The notes under the pieces were generated by a model. That model did not search any database, was not told the origin of the DNA, and saw only the letters and a list, made by a program, of their open reading frames with translations. The position numbers and the translations under genes are program-made. From Pseudomonas sp. CFII64 (lineage in GTDB: Bacteria; Pseudomonadota; Gammaproteobacteria; Pseudomonadales; Pseudomonadaceae), in the NCBI RefSeq assembly GCF_000416235.1, contig NZ_ATLO01000052.1, positions 1 through 64,000 of the forward strand: a stretch of 64,000 nt of DNA, in the 5' to 3' direction. Of this stretch, positions 18,049 to 26,194 are shown piece after piece. The stretch's first letter is position 1. Every line of letters begins with the position of its first letter.

Positions 18049-19056
18049 CTAGCGACCTTCCAGCAGCAGCGCAGCCTGATCGAGCAGCCCGAGCGGATCT
18101 TCGGCCTTATGAATATCCACCGAGAGCAACTGACGAAAGCGTCGCGCGCCGGGAAAGCCCTGGCCCAGGCCCAGCACATGGCGGGTGATGTGATGCATTG
18201 AGCCGCCGCTGGCAATATGCGCCGCGATGTAGGGACGCAAGGCTGCCAGGGCTTCAGCCCGGCTGATCACCGGCGTGTTGCTGCCGAATAGCTGCTGGTC
18301 GACCTGCGCCAGCACATAAGGGTTGTGATACGCCTCGCGGCCGAGCATCACGCCGTCGAAAATCTGCAAGTGTTCCTGACATTGCTCAAGGGTCTTGATG
18401 CCACCGTTGAGGATGATTTCCAGGTCAGGGAAATCCGCTTTCAGTTGCGCCACAACGTCGTAGCGCAACGGCGGGATGTCCCGGTTTTCCTTGGGCGACA
18501 GTCCTTCCAGAATCGCGATGCGCGCATGCACGGTAAAACTGGTGCAACCTGCATCCTGCACGGTGCCGACGAAATCGCACAGCTGTGCGTAACTGTCCCG
18601 GCCATTGATGCCGATACGATGCTTGACCGTGACGGGAATTGCGACCCGATCCTGCATGGCCTTGACGCAATCGGCCACCAGTTGCGGATGCGCCATCAGG
18701 CAGGCGCCGATCATATTGTTCTGCACCCGGTCACTGGGGCAACCGACGTTCAGATTGACCTCGTCATAACCCGCGTCCTGCGCCAGATGCGCGCACGCCG
18801 CCAGATCGGCCGGAACGCTGCCGCCCAGTTGCAACGCCAATGGATGCTCGGCTTCATCGTGCCGCAGGAAACGTTCGTGGTCGCCATTGAGCAGCGCGCC
18901 GGTGGTGACCATTTCGGTGTACAGCAAGGCATTTTTCGACAGCAGGCGCAGGAAAAACCGGCAATGGCGGTCAGTCCAGTCCATCATGGGGGCAACGGAA
19001 AACCGACGGGAAAGCGTAGAGGCGGGGTTCATCTGCGTGGCGGTTGTCTGTGACAT
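18049..19056 (-). CDS. dusA: tRNA-dihydrouridine(20/20a) synthase DusA
   Basis: A flavin-dependent tRNA modification enzyme that reduces U20 and U20a in the D-loop. The 335 residues carry the FMN-binding SVAPMMDWTDRHCRFF, the family signature LNVGCPSDRVQNNMIGA with the catalytic Cys, VKHRIGIN, and ILNGGIKTLEQ for phosphate binding. HARIAILEGLSPKENRDIPPL is typical of the DusA branch rather than DusB or DusC. The start at 19056 gives MSQTTATQM. A second ATG at 19032 is possible, and neither has a strong ribosome-binding site. Divergent from tal across 244 bases. Confidence 0.95.
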   Translation of the reverse strand: MSQTTATQMNPASTLSRRFSVAPMMDWTDRHCRFFLRLLSKNALLYTEMVTTGALLNGDHERFLRHDEAEHPLALQLGGSVPADLAACAHLAQDAGYDEVNLNVGCPSDRVQNNMIGACLMAHPQLVADCVKAMQDRVAIPVTVKHRIGINGRDSYAQLCDFVGTVQDAGCTSFTVHARIAILEGLSPKENRDIPPLRYDVVAQLKADFPDLEIILNGGIKTLEQCQEHLQIFDGVMLGREAYHNPYVLAQVDQQLFGSNTPVISRAEALAALRPYIAAHIASGGSMHHITRHVLGLGQGFPGARRFRQLLSVDIHKAEDPLGLLDQAALLLEGR

Positions 19057-19300
19057 TAGCTCTACGTGTCTCGAAGTCTGTGTGGCGAAGGGCTGCAAGT
19101 CTACCAAGAGAACCCCGCATCAGGGAAAAACGCCGAACGCCAGCGGTCCAGCTTTCGCAAATCTACGGGAACAAGCAGCCTGACTGAGGCTCAAAACCAG
19201 CACAATCGAGTCGTTGCCCTCTCGCGGATTCACACAGCTCGCTTGAGAGGCCGGCAATGCTCGGGTAATGTCATCCAACCGCACAGGACAGAGCACTCTC

Positions 19301-20308
19301 ATGACTTCCAAGCTGGATCAACTCAAAGAATTCACCACCGTTGTCGCCGACACCGGCGATTTCGCAGCGATTGAAAAGCTCAAGCCGGTCGATGCCACGA
19401 CCAACCCTTCTCTGCTGCTCAAAGCCGCCTCCAGCGAAAGCAATGGCGACCGCCTGAAAGAAGCGTTCAGCGGCAGCAATGGCGATATCAATCTGGCCTG
19501 TGACCGTTTCTCCGTCGCTATCGGCCAGGAAATCCTCAAGGTTGTGCCCGGGCGCGTGTCCACCGAAGTCGACGCGCGACTGTCGTTCGACACCAACGCC
19601 TGCATCGAGCGCGCCGAGCGTCTGGTCAGCCTGTACGACAAGGCTGGCATCGGCAAGGATCGCATCCTGATCAAGCTGGCGTCGACCTGGGAAGGCATCC
19701 GTGCCGCCGAAGTACTGGAAAAGAAAGGCATCCAGTGCAACCTGACGCTGCTGTTCTCCTTCGCCCAGGCCCAGGCCTGCGCCGATGCCGGCGTGTTCCT
19801 GATTTCGCCGTTCGTGGGCCGCATCTACGATTGGTACAAGAAGGCCGAAGGCAAGGATTTTGTCGGCGCCGAAGATCCGGGCGTGCAGTCGGTGACGCGC
19901 ATCTACAACTACTACAAGTCCAACGACTACAAAACCGTGGTCATGGGCGCCAGCTTCCGCAACATCAGCCAGATCGAACAGCTGGCCGGTTGTGATCGCT
20001 TGACCATCAGCACCGACCTCTTGCAGAAGCTGGCCGATGACACCGGTACGCTGCAACGCAAGCTGGCGCCGGGCAATGCCGGTGAGCCGCGTCAAATCCT
20101 GACCGAAAGCCAGTTCCGCTGGGCTTCCAACGAAGATGCGATGGCCACCGAAAAACTGGCCGAAGGTATTCGTCAGTTTGCCCGCGACCAGGAAAAGCTT
20201 GAGGCGTTGCTCTCAGCCAAGGCCCCTTGCGGGTGTCGCCCTTTTTATTGCCTGCGATTCGGCGCTGAGCCTTCGTTATTGAAGCCTAGTGCCGCTCAAG
20301 GGCGTTGA
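19301..20308 (+). CDS. tal: Transaldolase (with unusual C-terminal extension)
   Basis: Cytosolic pentose-phosphate enzyme moving a dihydroxyacetone unit between sedoheptulose-7-P and glyceraldehyde-3-P. The TalB-type sequence has DATTNPSLLLKA (Asp17 region), the Schiff-base lysine in RILIKLASTWEG, NLTLLFSFAQA and SPFVGRIYDWY. The start at 19301 gives MTSKLDQLKEF. The product is 335 residues, whereas the Pseudomonas form I know ends near 308, after a segment like EKLEALLSAK. Here the frame runs on for about 27 residues through a GC-rich, T-tailed stretch (20219-20249) that looks like its own terminator, and then overlaps the end of the convergent STAS gene by 23 bases. Loss of the ancestral stop codon is the likely cause. 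Confidence 0.95.
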   Translation: MTSKLDQLKEFTTVVADTGDFAAIEKLKPVDATTNPSLLLKAASSESNGDRLKEAFSGSNGDINLACDRFSVAIGQEILKVVPGRVSTEVDARLSFDTNACIERAERLVSLYDKAGIGKDRILIKLASTWEGIRAAEVLEKKGIQCNLTLLFSFAQAQACADAGVFLISPFVGRIYDWYKKAEGKDFVGAEDPGVQSVTRIYNYYKSNDYKTVVMGASFRNISQIEQLAGCDRLTISTDLLQKLADDTGTLQRKLAPGNAGEPRQILTESQFRWASNEDAMATEKLAEGIRQFARDQEKLEALLSAKAPCGCRPFYCLRFGAEPSLLKPSAAQGR

Positions 20309-20768
20309 CCAGATCATGAAAGGCTTCACGGTTGGAGTCGTTCAGACCCATGAGGATCTTGTGCGCTTCCAGCACCTTGGCCTTGACCACTTCCTCGCAC
20401 TGATCCTGGGACGGCAGATCCGTCAGGCACTCAGGACGCGGAATCGGCCGGTCAACGATGTTGAACACCTGATCGAAACCCATCGACTGCAAAAGTCGGG
20501 TGATGTCTTCGTGGGTGGTCACAACCGTCGGCAACAGCCCGACTTTTTGCCGCGACAAAATGGATAGCTTGGCCAGCAGGCCAAGGGTTGTACTGTCGAT
20601 GCTGCGGGTTTCGGTCAGATCGATGACGACAGCCGAAAAATTCAGCGCAGTGAAGATCCGCTCAATCGTCGCATCCAAAGCCGAACAAAGGGTCAGACGC
20701 ACTTCCCCCACGAACTTCAGGACGAAGGTGCCGTCCTGCTCGGCGAACTGGATTCTACCGGTACTCAT
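20286..20768 (-). CDS. rssC: STAS-domain anti-sigma factor antagonist (RssC-like)
   Basis: A 160-residue protein with an N-terminal STAS domain (about 5-105), including VVIDLTETRSIDSTTLGLLAKL, where a Ser/Thr in DSTTLG is the usual regulatory phosphorylation site. A helical C-terminal tail (about 115-160) follows. It starts four bases before the end of the upstream response-regulator/phosphatase gene (ATGA overlap), so the pair is translationally coupled. The paired product is a PP2C phosphatase that would dephosphorylate this antagonist, a partner-switch module. By position next to tal and mlaA it matches the Pseudomonas RssB-RssC pair. The symbol is by analogy. Confidence 0.8.
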   Translation of the reverse strand: MSTGRIQFAEQDGTFVLKFVGEVRLTLCSALDATIERIFTALNFSAVVIDLTETRSIDSTTLGLLAKLSILSRQKVGLLPTVVTTHEDITRLLQSMGFDQVFNIVDRPIPRPECLTDLPSQDQCEEVVKAKVLEAHKILMGLNDSNREAFHDLVNALERH

Positions 20769-21949
20769 TCAAGGTTCCTGCTCAGCACTAACAAGGCGAT
20801 ATCATCCGGCATCTCCCCTAGCGTGGCCAATCCAAAAATCTGCCGCAGACCATCCAGGCTGCCGCCCGCCGTTTTTACCAACTCTGGTAGCACGGCCTCT
20901 TTCTCTTTCAGTGTATCACCGGGCAAAAGGTCCAGAATGCCATCTGACAGCAGCGTCAAGCTGAACGACTCCGGCAAATCAACTTCATGGTCCTGGTAAG
21001 TCGCCTCGTTGAACAAGCCGACCGGCAAACCGCGACCGCCCAGATAACGCGCCTCACCCGGCGTGTACAGCACCGGCAACGGCAAATGGCCGCCAACCGC
21101 GTAGGTCAACTTGCCGGTGTCTTCATCGATGACACCGCCGACCATGGTCACGTGTTTGCCCAGCTTACAGCTGATCAGGCCTCGGTTGATATGGCCCAGC
21201 ACATCCGATGGCTTGAATTCAGGCAATGTGCCACCGCGCTTGGATTCGAACAACAGCCGCGTGGTCATGAATTTCAGCAGCACCGTAATGAACGCCGAAG
21301 AGGCGCCATGCCCGGAGACATCTGCCAGATAGAACGCAACCCGGCGCTCGTCGACGCGGAAGTAATCCACGAAATCCCCGGACAGGTACAACGACGGGAT
21401 GATTTCGTGGGCAAACTTGAATTCATCGATCGCCCACGGGCTGATCGGCAACATGTTCATCTGCACCTGGCGACCGGCATCCTGGTCTTCCTGCAACAGA
21501 TGAAGACTGGCTTCGAGTTCGCGATTGGCGGTTTCGAGTTTTTGCCGATAAACCTGGTTTTCCTGCAACAGCCGAGAGCGATCCAGCGCACGACGGACCG
21601 AGTGTTCGAGCACCGCAAGGTCTTCAAGAGGCTTGATCAGGTAATCAGCAGCCCCCAGACGCAGCGCTTCGACCGCGTCGTTCATGACACCGGCGCCCGA
21701 GACGACGATGACCGGCGTTTCAGGAGCGAGGCTGGTGACCTGACGGATCAGTTCGAGTCCACCCATCTGGGGCATGCGCAAGTCGCAGATCACCAGATCA
21801 GGTTTTTCCTTCTCGAACAGCTCGATACCCTGCAAGCCATTACTCGCTTGCAGGACGCTGAAGCCGCTGTCTTCCAAATAGGCGGCGAGGCTCGCTCGCA
21901 CCACTTCGTCGTCATCGATTATCAGCAGCGTGGCACTGGTTTTTTGCAT
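20765..21949 (-). CDS. rssB: Response regulator with PP2C phosphatase output (RssB-like)
   Basis: A 394-residue protein. The receiver domain (1-125) has the acidic pair DDDE, the phospho-acceptor Asp in VICDLRMPQMGG, and Lys in LIKPLEDL. A coiled-coil linker (130-165, ENQVYRQKLETANRELEASL) follows. The C-terminal PP2C/SpoIIE-type phosphatase (about 180-392) has SGDFVDYFRVDE, ADVSGHGASSAF, the metal-binding LLSDGILDL and MPDDIALLVL. It is coupled to a STAS protein downstream, so phosphorylation probably controls a partner-switching pathway for a sigma factor. In Pseudomonas the 394-residue RssB at this location is linked to RpoS control. The biofilm regulator HsbR is a related alternative. Confidence 0.85.
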   Translation of the reverse strand: MQKTSATLLIIDDDEVVRASLAAYLEDSGFSVLQASNGLQGIELFEKEKPDLVICDLRMPQMGGLELIRQVTSLAPETPVIVVSGAGVMNDAVEALRLGAADYLIKPLEDLAVLEHSVRRALDRSRLLQENQVYRQKLETANRELEASLHLLQEDQDAGRQVQMNMLPISPWAIDEFKFAHEIIPSLYLSGDFVDYFRVDERRVAFYLADVSGHGASSAFITVLLKFMTTRLLFESKRGGTLPEFKPSDVLGHINRGLISCKLGKHVTMVGGVIDEDTGKLTYAVGGHLPLPVLYTPGEARYLGGRGLPVGLFNEATYQDHEVDLPESFSLTLLSDGILDLLPGDTLKEKEAVLPELVKTAGGSLDGLRQIFGLATLGEMPDDIALLVLSRNLE

Positions 21950-22213
21950 GTGGGCAAACGGCGCCAGATTAGGTTGGCGTAAACGACTCGTGGTACGGGT
22001 CAGCTTACTGGATTCGCTTCTAGCCTCTCTGAACCGCGCGCCGTGCTTTTCGCCCTGCGCCTGCCATTTCAGAGGTGCCCTTCAAGGCGCAGACGGTACT
22101 CCCATCCGCCGGGCGTTTCAAGCGTGCTCCGGCGCTCGCTTTGCGACTTTACATCGCAAATCGCCCGGAGTTATAAGAACAGGCAAATAAGCAACTAAAG
22201 TGAAGGACAAGCC

Positions 22214-22513
22214 ATGAGCAGAAATGATCGAGACTACGACGAAAAGCGCGATTACATCCGCATGCGTGTGGATGCCGACATCAGTTTGGTGTACGCCGGC
22301 CAGATCATTCCCGCCGTATGCATTGATTTGTCCAGCTCCGGCATGCAGGTGCAAGCGCCGCGCACCTTCAAGATTGGCGACAAGCTGAGCGTGCGAATCG
22401 ATTCGGAGCACGCCGCACTCAAAGGTCTTGAAGCGGAAACAGAAGTGGTCTGGCTGACCGACCTGGAAGATGGCGGACAGAAACTGGGACTGGCCATCGT
22501 GTCCATGCGCTGA
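22214..22513 (+). CDS. PilZ-domain c-di-GMP-binding protein
   Basis: A 99-residue single-domain PilZ protein. The first ligand-binding motif RxxxR is present as RDYIR (residues 12-16) and the second, [D/N]xSxxG, as DLSSSG (about 38-43). Both are intact, so c-di-GMP binding is expected. The rest forms the beta-barrel ending in GLAIVSM. The start at 22214 is preceded by GAAGGA. It is monocistronic, facing mlaA tail to tail with a strong shared terminator, and divergent from the RssB-like gene. The output partner is unknown. Confidence 0.9.
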   Translation: MSRNDRDYDEKRDYIRMRVDADISLVYAGQIIPAVCIDLSSSGMQVQAPRTFKIGDKLSVRIDSEHAALKGLEAETEVVWLTDLEDGGQKLGLAIVSMR

Positions 22514-22545
22514 TTCGCAGCGGAACGGGTTCACATTCCACAAAG

Positions 22546-22575
22546 AATAAAGGCGACCCTGAGGTCGCCTTTATT
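22546..22575. terminator. Bidirectional intrinsic terminator (PilZ gene / mlaA)
   Basis: A perfect 13-bp stem, AATAAAGGCGACC (22546-22558) with GGTCGCCTTTATT (22563-22575) around CTGA, lies between convergent genes and is A/T-flanked on both strands. Confidence 0.9.
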
Positions 22576-22592
22576 CATTCAAGCCGGGGCGA

Positions 22593-23294
22593 TCAGAAAT
22601 CGTCCTTGACCTGACCATCCTTGACCTTGAACTCGCGATTCTGCAGATACGCGTTGCGGATGAAGGTGTATTTGTCACCCGTGATCAGGCGCTCGGCCGA
22701 CAGCAGGCTGGCACGGGTATCGACGATGTTCACGCCGCGTGCGGTGTTACGGGTCGGTACGTGATCAATGTAGTGATACGCCGAGGTGTAGGTGTCCGGG
22801 TAAAGGGCGACCGTGTCACGCACGGTGCTCGGGCCGAGCAATGGCAGCATTACAAACGGGCCACTTCCTACACCCCAGTAACCCAACGTCTGACCGAAGT
22901 CTTCGTCGTTACGTTGCAGGCCCATTTTGGTCCCCACGTCGATGAAGCCCAGCACGCCAAAGGTGGTGTTGAAAATAAGGCGAGCCGTATCCACGCCCGC
23001 GTCGGCAGGTTTGGCCTGCAGAACATTGTTGGCCAGGTTGCGCACATCACCAATGTTGTTAAAGAAGTTATGCACGCCGTCTTCGACAAACTGCGGCGTA
23101 ACGTATTGATAACCCTGAGCGATTGGCTTCAAGGCGTAGGTATCGATCGTATCGTTGAAACGGAAGATGGCGCGGTTGACGCCCTCCCATGGATCTTCCT
23201 CGGCAGCCTGGGCGGCCATTGGAACCAGCGCTACACCGGCGCAAAAACACAGCTGAGTGAGACGATCAAAAAAGCCTGCACCGGTTACGGGCAT
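22593..23294 (-). CDS. mlaA: MlaA/VacJ outer-membrane lipid asymmetry protein
   Basis: MlaA removes mislocalised phospholipids from the outer leaflet of the outer membrane and passes them to the MlaFEDBC system. The 233-residue product has the family hallmarks DPWEGVNRAIFRFNDTID, NNIGDVRNLANN, LIFNTTFGVLGFIDV, FGQTLGYWGVGSGPF and LPLLGPSTVRD. The start at 23294 is set by AGGAG eight bases upstream. An upstream GTG would overlap that site. The export signal ends around AAQA-AEEDPW and shows no lipobox Cys at the junction, unlike the E. coli lipoprotein, so it may be cleaved by signal peptidase I. Confidence 0.95.
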   Translation of the reverse strand: MPVTGAGFFDRLTQLCFCAGVALVPMAAQAAEEDPWEGVNRAIFRFNDTIDTYALKPIAQGYQYVTPQFVEDGVHNFFNNIGDVRNLANNVLQAKPADAGVDTARLIFNTTFGVLGFIDVGTKMGLQRNDEDFGQTLGYWGVGSGPFVMLPLLGPSTVRDTVALYPDTYTSAYHYIDHVPTRNTARGVNIVDTRASLLSAERLITGDKYTFIRNAYLQNREFKVKDGQVKDDF

Positions 23295-23498
23295 AGCTGA
23301 CACTCCTAGTCAAAGTAAGCAAGCGGGTGCTACGCCCCCACGTCAAGGCGGGCAGTATAAAGCCATATCAGCAAAATAAGGCAGCATCACTGACGCAAGC
23401 CTGTCAGAGCGGCAAAACATTTTAAACGCCATCATCAGACGTTCATCTCGCTGTCACAAAAGGCCAGTAGCGTTTCTCGGTATTTCAGAGAGATCATC

Positions 23499-24104
23499 AT
23501 GCTCGCGCCGGTCACTGTTCCCCTGCCCGCCTTTACCGCCGTTTTGTTCGGCCTGAGTGGCTGTCTGGTGGATTTTGGCGCGCAAGCGTCGAAAAAGCTC
23601 ATCACCGGCGACCAAAGCCAGGCTACCGCAGGCGCGCTGCAGGTATTGCAAAGCCTGAGCAGACAAGGCATTCCTTGCGCGTGGCTGGACGAATTACCGG
23701 AAACAGTCAGCGAATCGCTGGCCCGTTCACTGACTTCATTGATCGTCGCGGCGCCAAGAGCATCGACGCCATGGCCTGCGCCAAACGCGTGCTGGCAGGC
23801 TCTCATGGCATTGGGGGTCAACCAACTCGATGGCAGCGTGTTGGTCAGTGGCGAGCCGAAGCTGTTGCAGGCCGGCCTCAACGCCGGACTATGGACGGTT
23901 GGCCTCGCGTCCTGCGGCTCGCTGTGCGGGGTGTCTCAGGCACAATGGCAGGCACTGAGCAATGCCGAGCGCGAATACCGTCGCAGTCAGGCCACTTTGC
24001 AACTCTATGCAACGGGTGTGCATTCGGTGATCGATGATCTGGGGGAGTTTGAGTCCTGCCTGGCTGACATTGCCTTGCGCCGCAGCAAGGGCGAAAAACC
24101 CTGA
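23499..24104 (+). CDS. HAD-superfamily protein, phosphonatase-like, lacking the nucleophile
   Basis: A 201-residue HAD-fold protein related to phosphonoacetaldehyde hydrolase and phosphoglycolate phosphatase. Motif I, normally DxDGTLVDFG, here reads GLSGCLVDFG: both the nucleophilic and acid/base Asp are replaced (Gly, Ser), so phosphatase activity is not expected. Later parts (LVSGEPKLLQAGLNAGLWTVGLASCGS and VHSVIDDLGEFESCL) correspond to motif III/IV-like regions of PhnX-type proteins, with the acidic ID-D partly kept. It occupies the slot after mlaA where P. aeruginosa has a phosphonatase-like gene. A binding or regulatory role is more likely than catalysis. Start at 23499. Confidence 0.75.
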   Translation: MLAPVTVPLPAFTAVLFGLSGCLVDFGAQASKKLITGDQSQATAGALQVLQSLSRQGIPCAWLDELPETVSESLARSLTSLIVAAPRASTPWPAPNACWQALMALGVNQLDGSVLVSGEPKLLQAGLNAGLWTVGLASCGSLCGVSQAQWQALSNAEREYRRSQATLQLYATGVHSVIDDLGEFESCLADIALRRSKGEKP

Positions 24105-24229
24105 GCCGTGTCTCTGCGTTGATCAACATCATGCAGGCAGCGCCGTAGTGGATTAGTCTTACACCCATAGCGGACCTTTCGCCCGGCGACGAGGTCCATG
24201 GGACAGACTTATCAATGAAGGAGCACGTC

Positions 24230-24493
24230 ATGCCTGCCCGCGAACTGCAAGAACAACTCAATACCCTGCGCGAGCAACTGGAGCAGAACCCGCCGCTGTC
24301 CGAGAGCGAGCGCGACGACCTGCATCAACTGATGCAACAGATCGAATCGCAAATCGAACTGGAAACCGCTACTCAGGATTCTAATCTTGCCGACGACGTC
24401 AACCTGGCGGTCGAGCGCTTCGAACTTGACCACCCAGGCATCGCCGGCACCCTGCGCAACATCATCGTGACGCTGGGCAATATCGGGATTTGA
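24230..24493 (+). CDS. DUF4404 family small protein
   Basis: An 87-residue cytosolic protein, mostly helical, with heptad-like Leu/Glu patterns (ELQEQLNTLREQLEQNPPL, then LHQLMQQIESQIELE) and a conserved-looking end, DHPGIAGTLRNIIVTLGNIGI. This matches the Pseudomonas DUF4404 family, of unknown function. The ATG at 24230 has AAGGAG eight bases upstream. The in-frame start 15 bases earlier would include that site. It is followed directly by a REP pair. Confidence 0.8.
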   Translation: MPARELQEQLNTLREQLEQNPPLSESERDDLHQLMQQIESQIELETATQDSNLADDVNLAVERFELDHPGIAGTLRNIIVTLGNIGI

Positions 24494-24508
24494 TCTGACT
24501 GACTCCCG

Positions 24509-24598
24509 TGGGAGCGAGCTTGCTCGCGAAGACAATTATTCAAACGCTGACAATCCCATTGAATGTATTGACGCCTTCGCGAGCAAGCTCGCTCCCAC
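24509..24598. repeat. REP pair (REPIN), GGAGCGAGC type
   Basis: Arms TGGGAGCGAGCTTGCTCGCG (from 24509) and its inverted copy (24575-24598) enclose about 43 bases. It lies between the DUF4404 gene and the queF stop, where it may protect both 3' ends. Confidence 0.85.
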
Positions 24599-24611
24599 AG
24601 ACTGTTGCGAT

Positions 24612-25442
24612 CTACTGCCGCGCCAGTCGGCGGTTCTCGAAACTGATTGTTTCAGTACTGCGATACGGGTTGATATCCAGCCCGCCCCGGCGCACGTAAC
24701 GCGCATACACCGTCAGTTTCTCCGGCTTGAGCAAGCGCTGCAGATCCAGAAAGATGCGTTCGACACATTGCTCGTGAAAATCCGAATGCTGCCTGAAGCT
24801 CACGATGTACGCCAACAAGCTCGCGTGATCCAGCGCCGCGCCCCGGTACTCCACCGCAACGCTGCCCCAATCTGGCTGGCTGGTCACCGGACAATTGGAT
24901 TTGAGCAAGTGACTGTGTACCGCCTCCTCCACCACGCGGGAATCATCGCAACGCAGCAATTCAGGCTGCGGGCGGTCGTAGCTGTGAATCGTCACGTCCA
25001 GATCATCAATGCACACGCCCGGCAACGCCGCGACACCTTCAGCCTCGATATCGGTCAGGCTGCGAATGCGCACGCCCACCGGTTTGCCGGCTGCGGCGGA
25101 CAAATCCTGCTCAAGCGTAGCCACCAGCGCGGCGCGATCGGCGAACGGCGTCTGGTTCAGCGAGTTCAGGTACAGCTTGAAGGACTTGGATTCGATGATA
25201 TTCGGCGAATCCGCCGGAATACTGAATTCGGCAATCGCCACCACCGGCTTGCCGGAAGGCAGCAACCAGGACAATTCGAAGCAATTCCAGAAGTCGACAC
25301 CCTGATACGGCAAGGTCTGCGCCGTCAGCCCCAACTCGGCCCATTTGGCAGCGCGAGGGATGGGAAACAGCAGCGACGGCGTGTAGGTGGCGATGTATTC
25401 ACTGGACTTGCCCAGCGGCGAGTGTTCGGCTGCGGGATGCAT
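24612..25442 (-). CDS. queF: NADPH-dependent 7-cyano-7-deazaguanine reductase QueF
   Basis: Reduces preQ0 to preQ1 in queuosine biosynthesis. At 276 residues it is the long, bimodular YqfF-like form found in E. coli and Pseudomonas. The QueF substrate/NADPH motif is visible in ESKSFKLYLNSLNQT (about 84-98), and the catalytic Cys that forms the thioimide with preQ0 lies in LLKSNCPVTSQPDWG (about 184-198). SDFHEQCVERIFLDL and ARYVRRGGLDINPYRS complete the T-fold. Start at 25442. Single gene between a REP pair and the cupredoxin gene. Confidence 0.97.
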   Translation of the reverse strand: MHPAAEHSPLGKSSEYIATYTPSLLFPIPRAAKWAELGLTAQTLPYQGVDFWNCFELSWLLPSGKPVVAIAEFSIPADSPNIIESKSFKLYLNSLNQTPFADRAALVATLEQDLSAAAGKPVGVRIRSLTDIEAEGVAALPGVCIDDLDVTIHSYDRPQPELLRCDDSRVVEEAVHSHLLKSNCPVTSQPDWGSVAVEYRGAALDHASLLAYIVSFRQHSDFHEQCVERIFLDLQRLLKPEKLTVYARYVRRGGLDINPYRSTETISFENRRLARQ

Positions 25443-25516
25443 GACGGTACCTGGATCACATGAAGCGGACGGGATAGACCGGGCAGTTTATAGACTTTAT
25501 GCCCGGTTTTCAGCGC

Positions 25517-26041
25517 CTACTCGGTAATCGTCAGCTTGCCGACCATGCCGGCCTGATAGTGGCCGGGGATATTGCAGGCAAATTCCAGGTGGCTGGCTTT
25601 GGCGAAGGTCCAGGTCAGCTCGGCGGTTTTACCGGGTTCGACGAACACGCTGTTGGGATCATCATGCTGCATGGCCATCTTGCCATTGCCCATCTCGTGC
25701 GCCATGTCCTTATGACTCATGCCAGTTGGCGTGAGCATGCCGCTTTCCTGCATCTTGAGCATTTCCTGCTGATGCCGTGCGTGCATGGCCGCATCGCCGA
25801 GGTTGAACTCGTGGAGCAACCGGCCTTTGTTGACCAGCACGAAGCGCACCGTTTCACCGGCCTTGACCTGCACGGATTTGGGCTCGAAATACATATCGCC
25901 CAAGGTCAGTTCAACCGTACGAGTCGCCTGAGCAGCAGGCGCGGCATGGCCGAAGTCAAAGGACGGCGCGGGCGATGCGAGCACCGGCTGACTGGCCGCC
26001 AGCATTGCAATGACCAGCGTGAGGCGTGCGAGGGAACGCAT
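25517..26041 (-). CDS. Periplasmic cupredoxin-type copper protein with Met/His-rich insert
   Basis: A 174-residue secreted protein. A signal peptide (about 1-22) ends at VLA-SPAPSF. The cupredoxin fold carries the first Cu-ligand His in RLLHEFNLG and the C-terminal ligands in ACNIPGHYQAGM (Cys, His, Met), the spacing of a type 1 copper site. Between them is a roughly 45-residue segment with many Met and His (MHARHQQEMLKMQESGM, then MSHKDMAHEM, MAMQHDD), typical of Cu(I)/Ag(I) binding. The start at 26041 is fixed by GGAG six bases upstream. It is divergent from copRS with a CopR-box-like site between, so it is probably copper-induced and buffers periplasmic copper. Confidence 0.88.
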   Translation of the reverse strand: MRSLARLTLVIAMLAASQPVLASPAPSFDFGHAAPAAQATRTVELTLGDMYFEPKSVQVKAGETVRFVLVNKGRLLHEFNLGDAAMHARHQQEMLKMQESGMLTPTGMSHKDMAHEMGNGKMAMQHDDPNSVFVEPGKTAELTWTFAKASHLEFACNIPGHYQAGMVGKLTITE

Positions 26042-26114
26042 GGGTGTCTCCAAATGAGCGACAATCGATCGTCACACATTACAAGCCGGGCACTGGCGGC
26101 GAGCTGACGGCAAG

Positions 26115-26130
26115 ATTACAACTTTGTCAG
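26115..26130. promoter_or_regulatory. CopR-box-like site between cupredoxin gene and copR
   Basis: On the minus strand this reads CTGACAAAGTTGTAAT, fitting the CTGACA-N5-GTAAT pattern I recall for Pseudomonas CopR operators. It lies about 75 bases from the cupredoxin start and 65 from copR, positioned to activate both. Confidence 0.6.
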
Positions 26131-26194
26131 GTTGGCACCCGCACACGCCAGCCGCGCTATAAAGCAGCCTTCGTTGAAGCGTACTGAGTCACTC

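Noticed and set aside
20286..21949. HsbA/HsbR biofilm switch
   Set aside because: Domain layout is similar, but there is no hptB nearby, and the tal-mlaA neighbourhood fits the RssB/RssC pair better. Left as an alternative.
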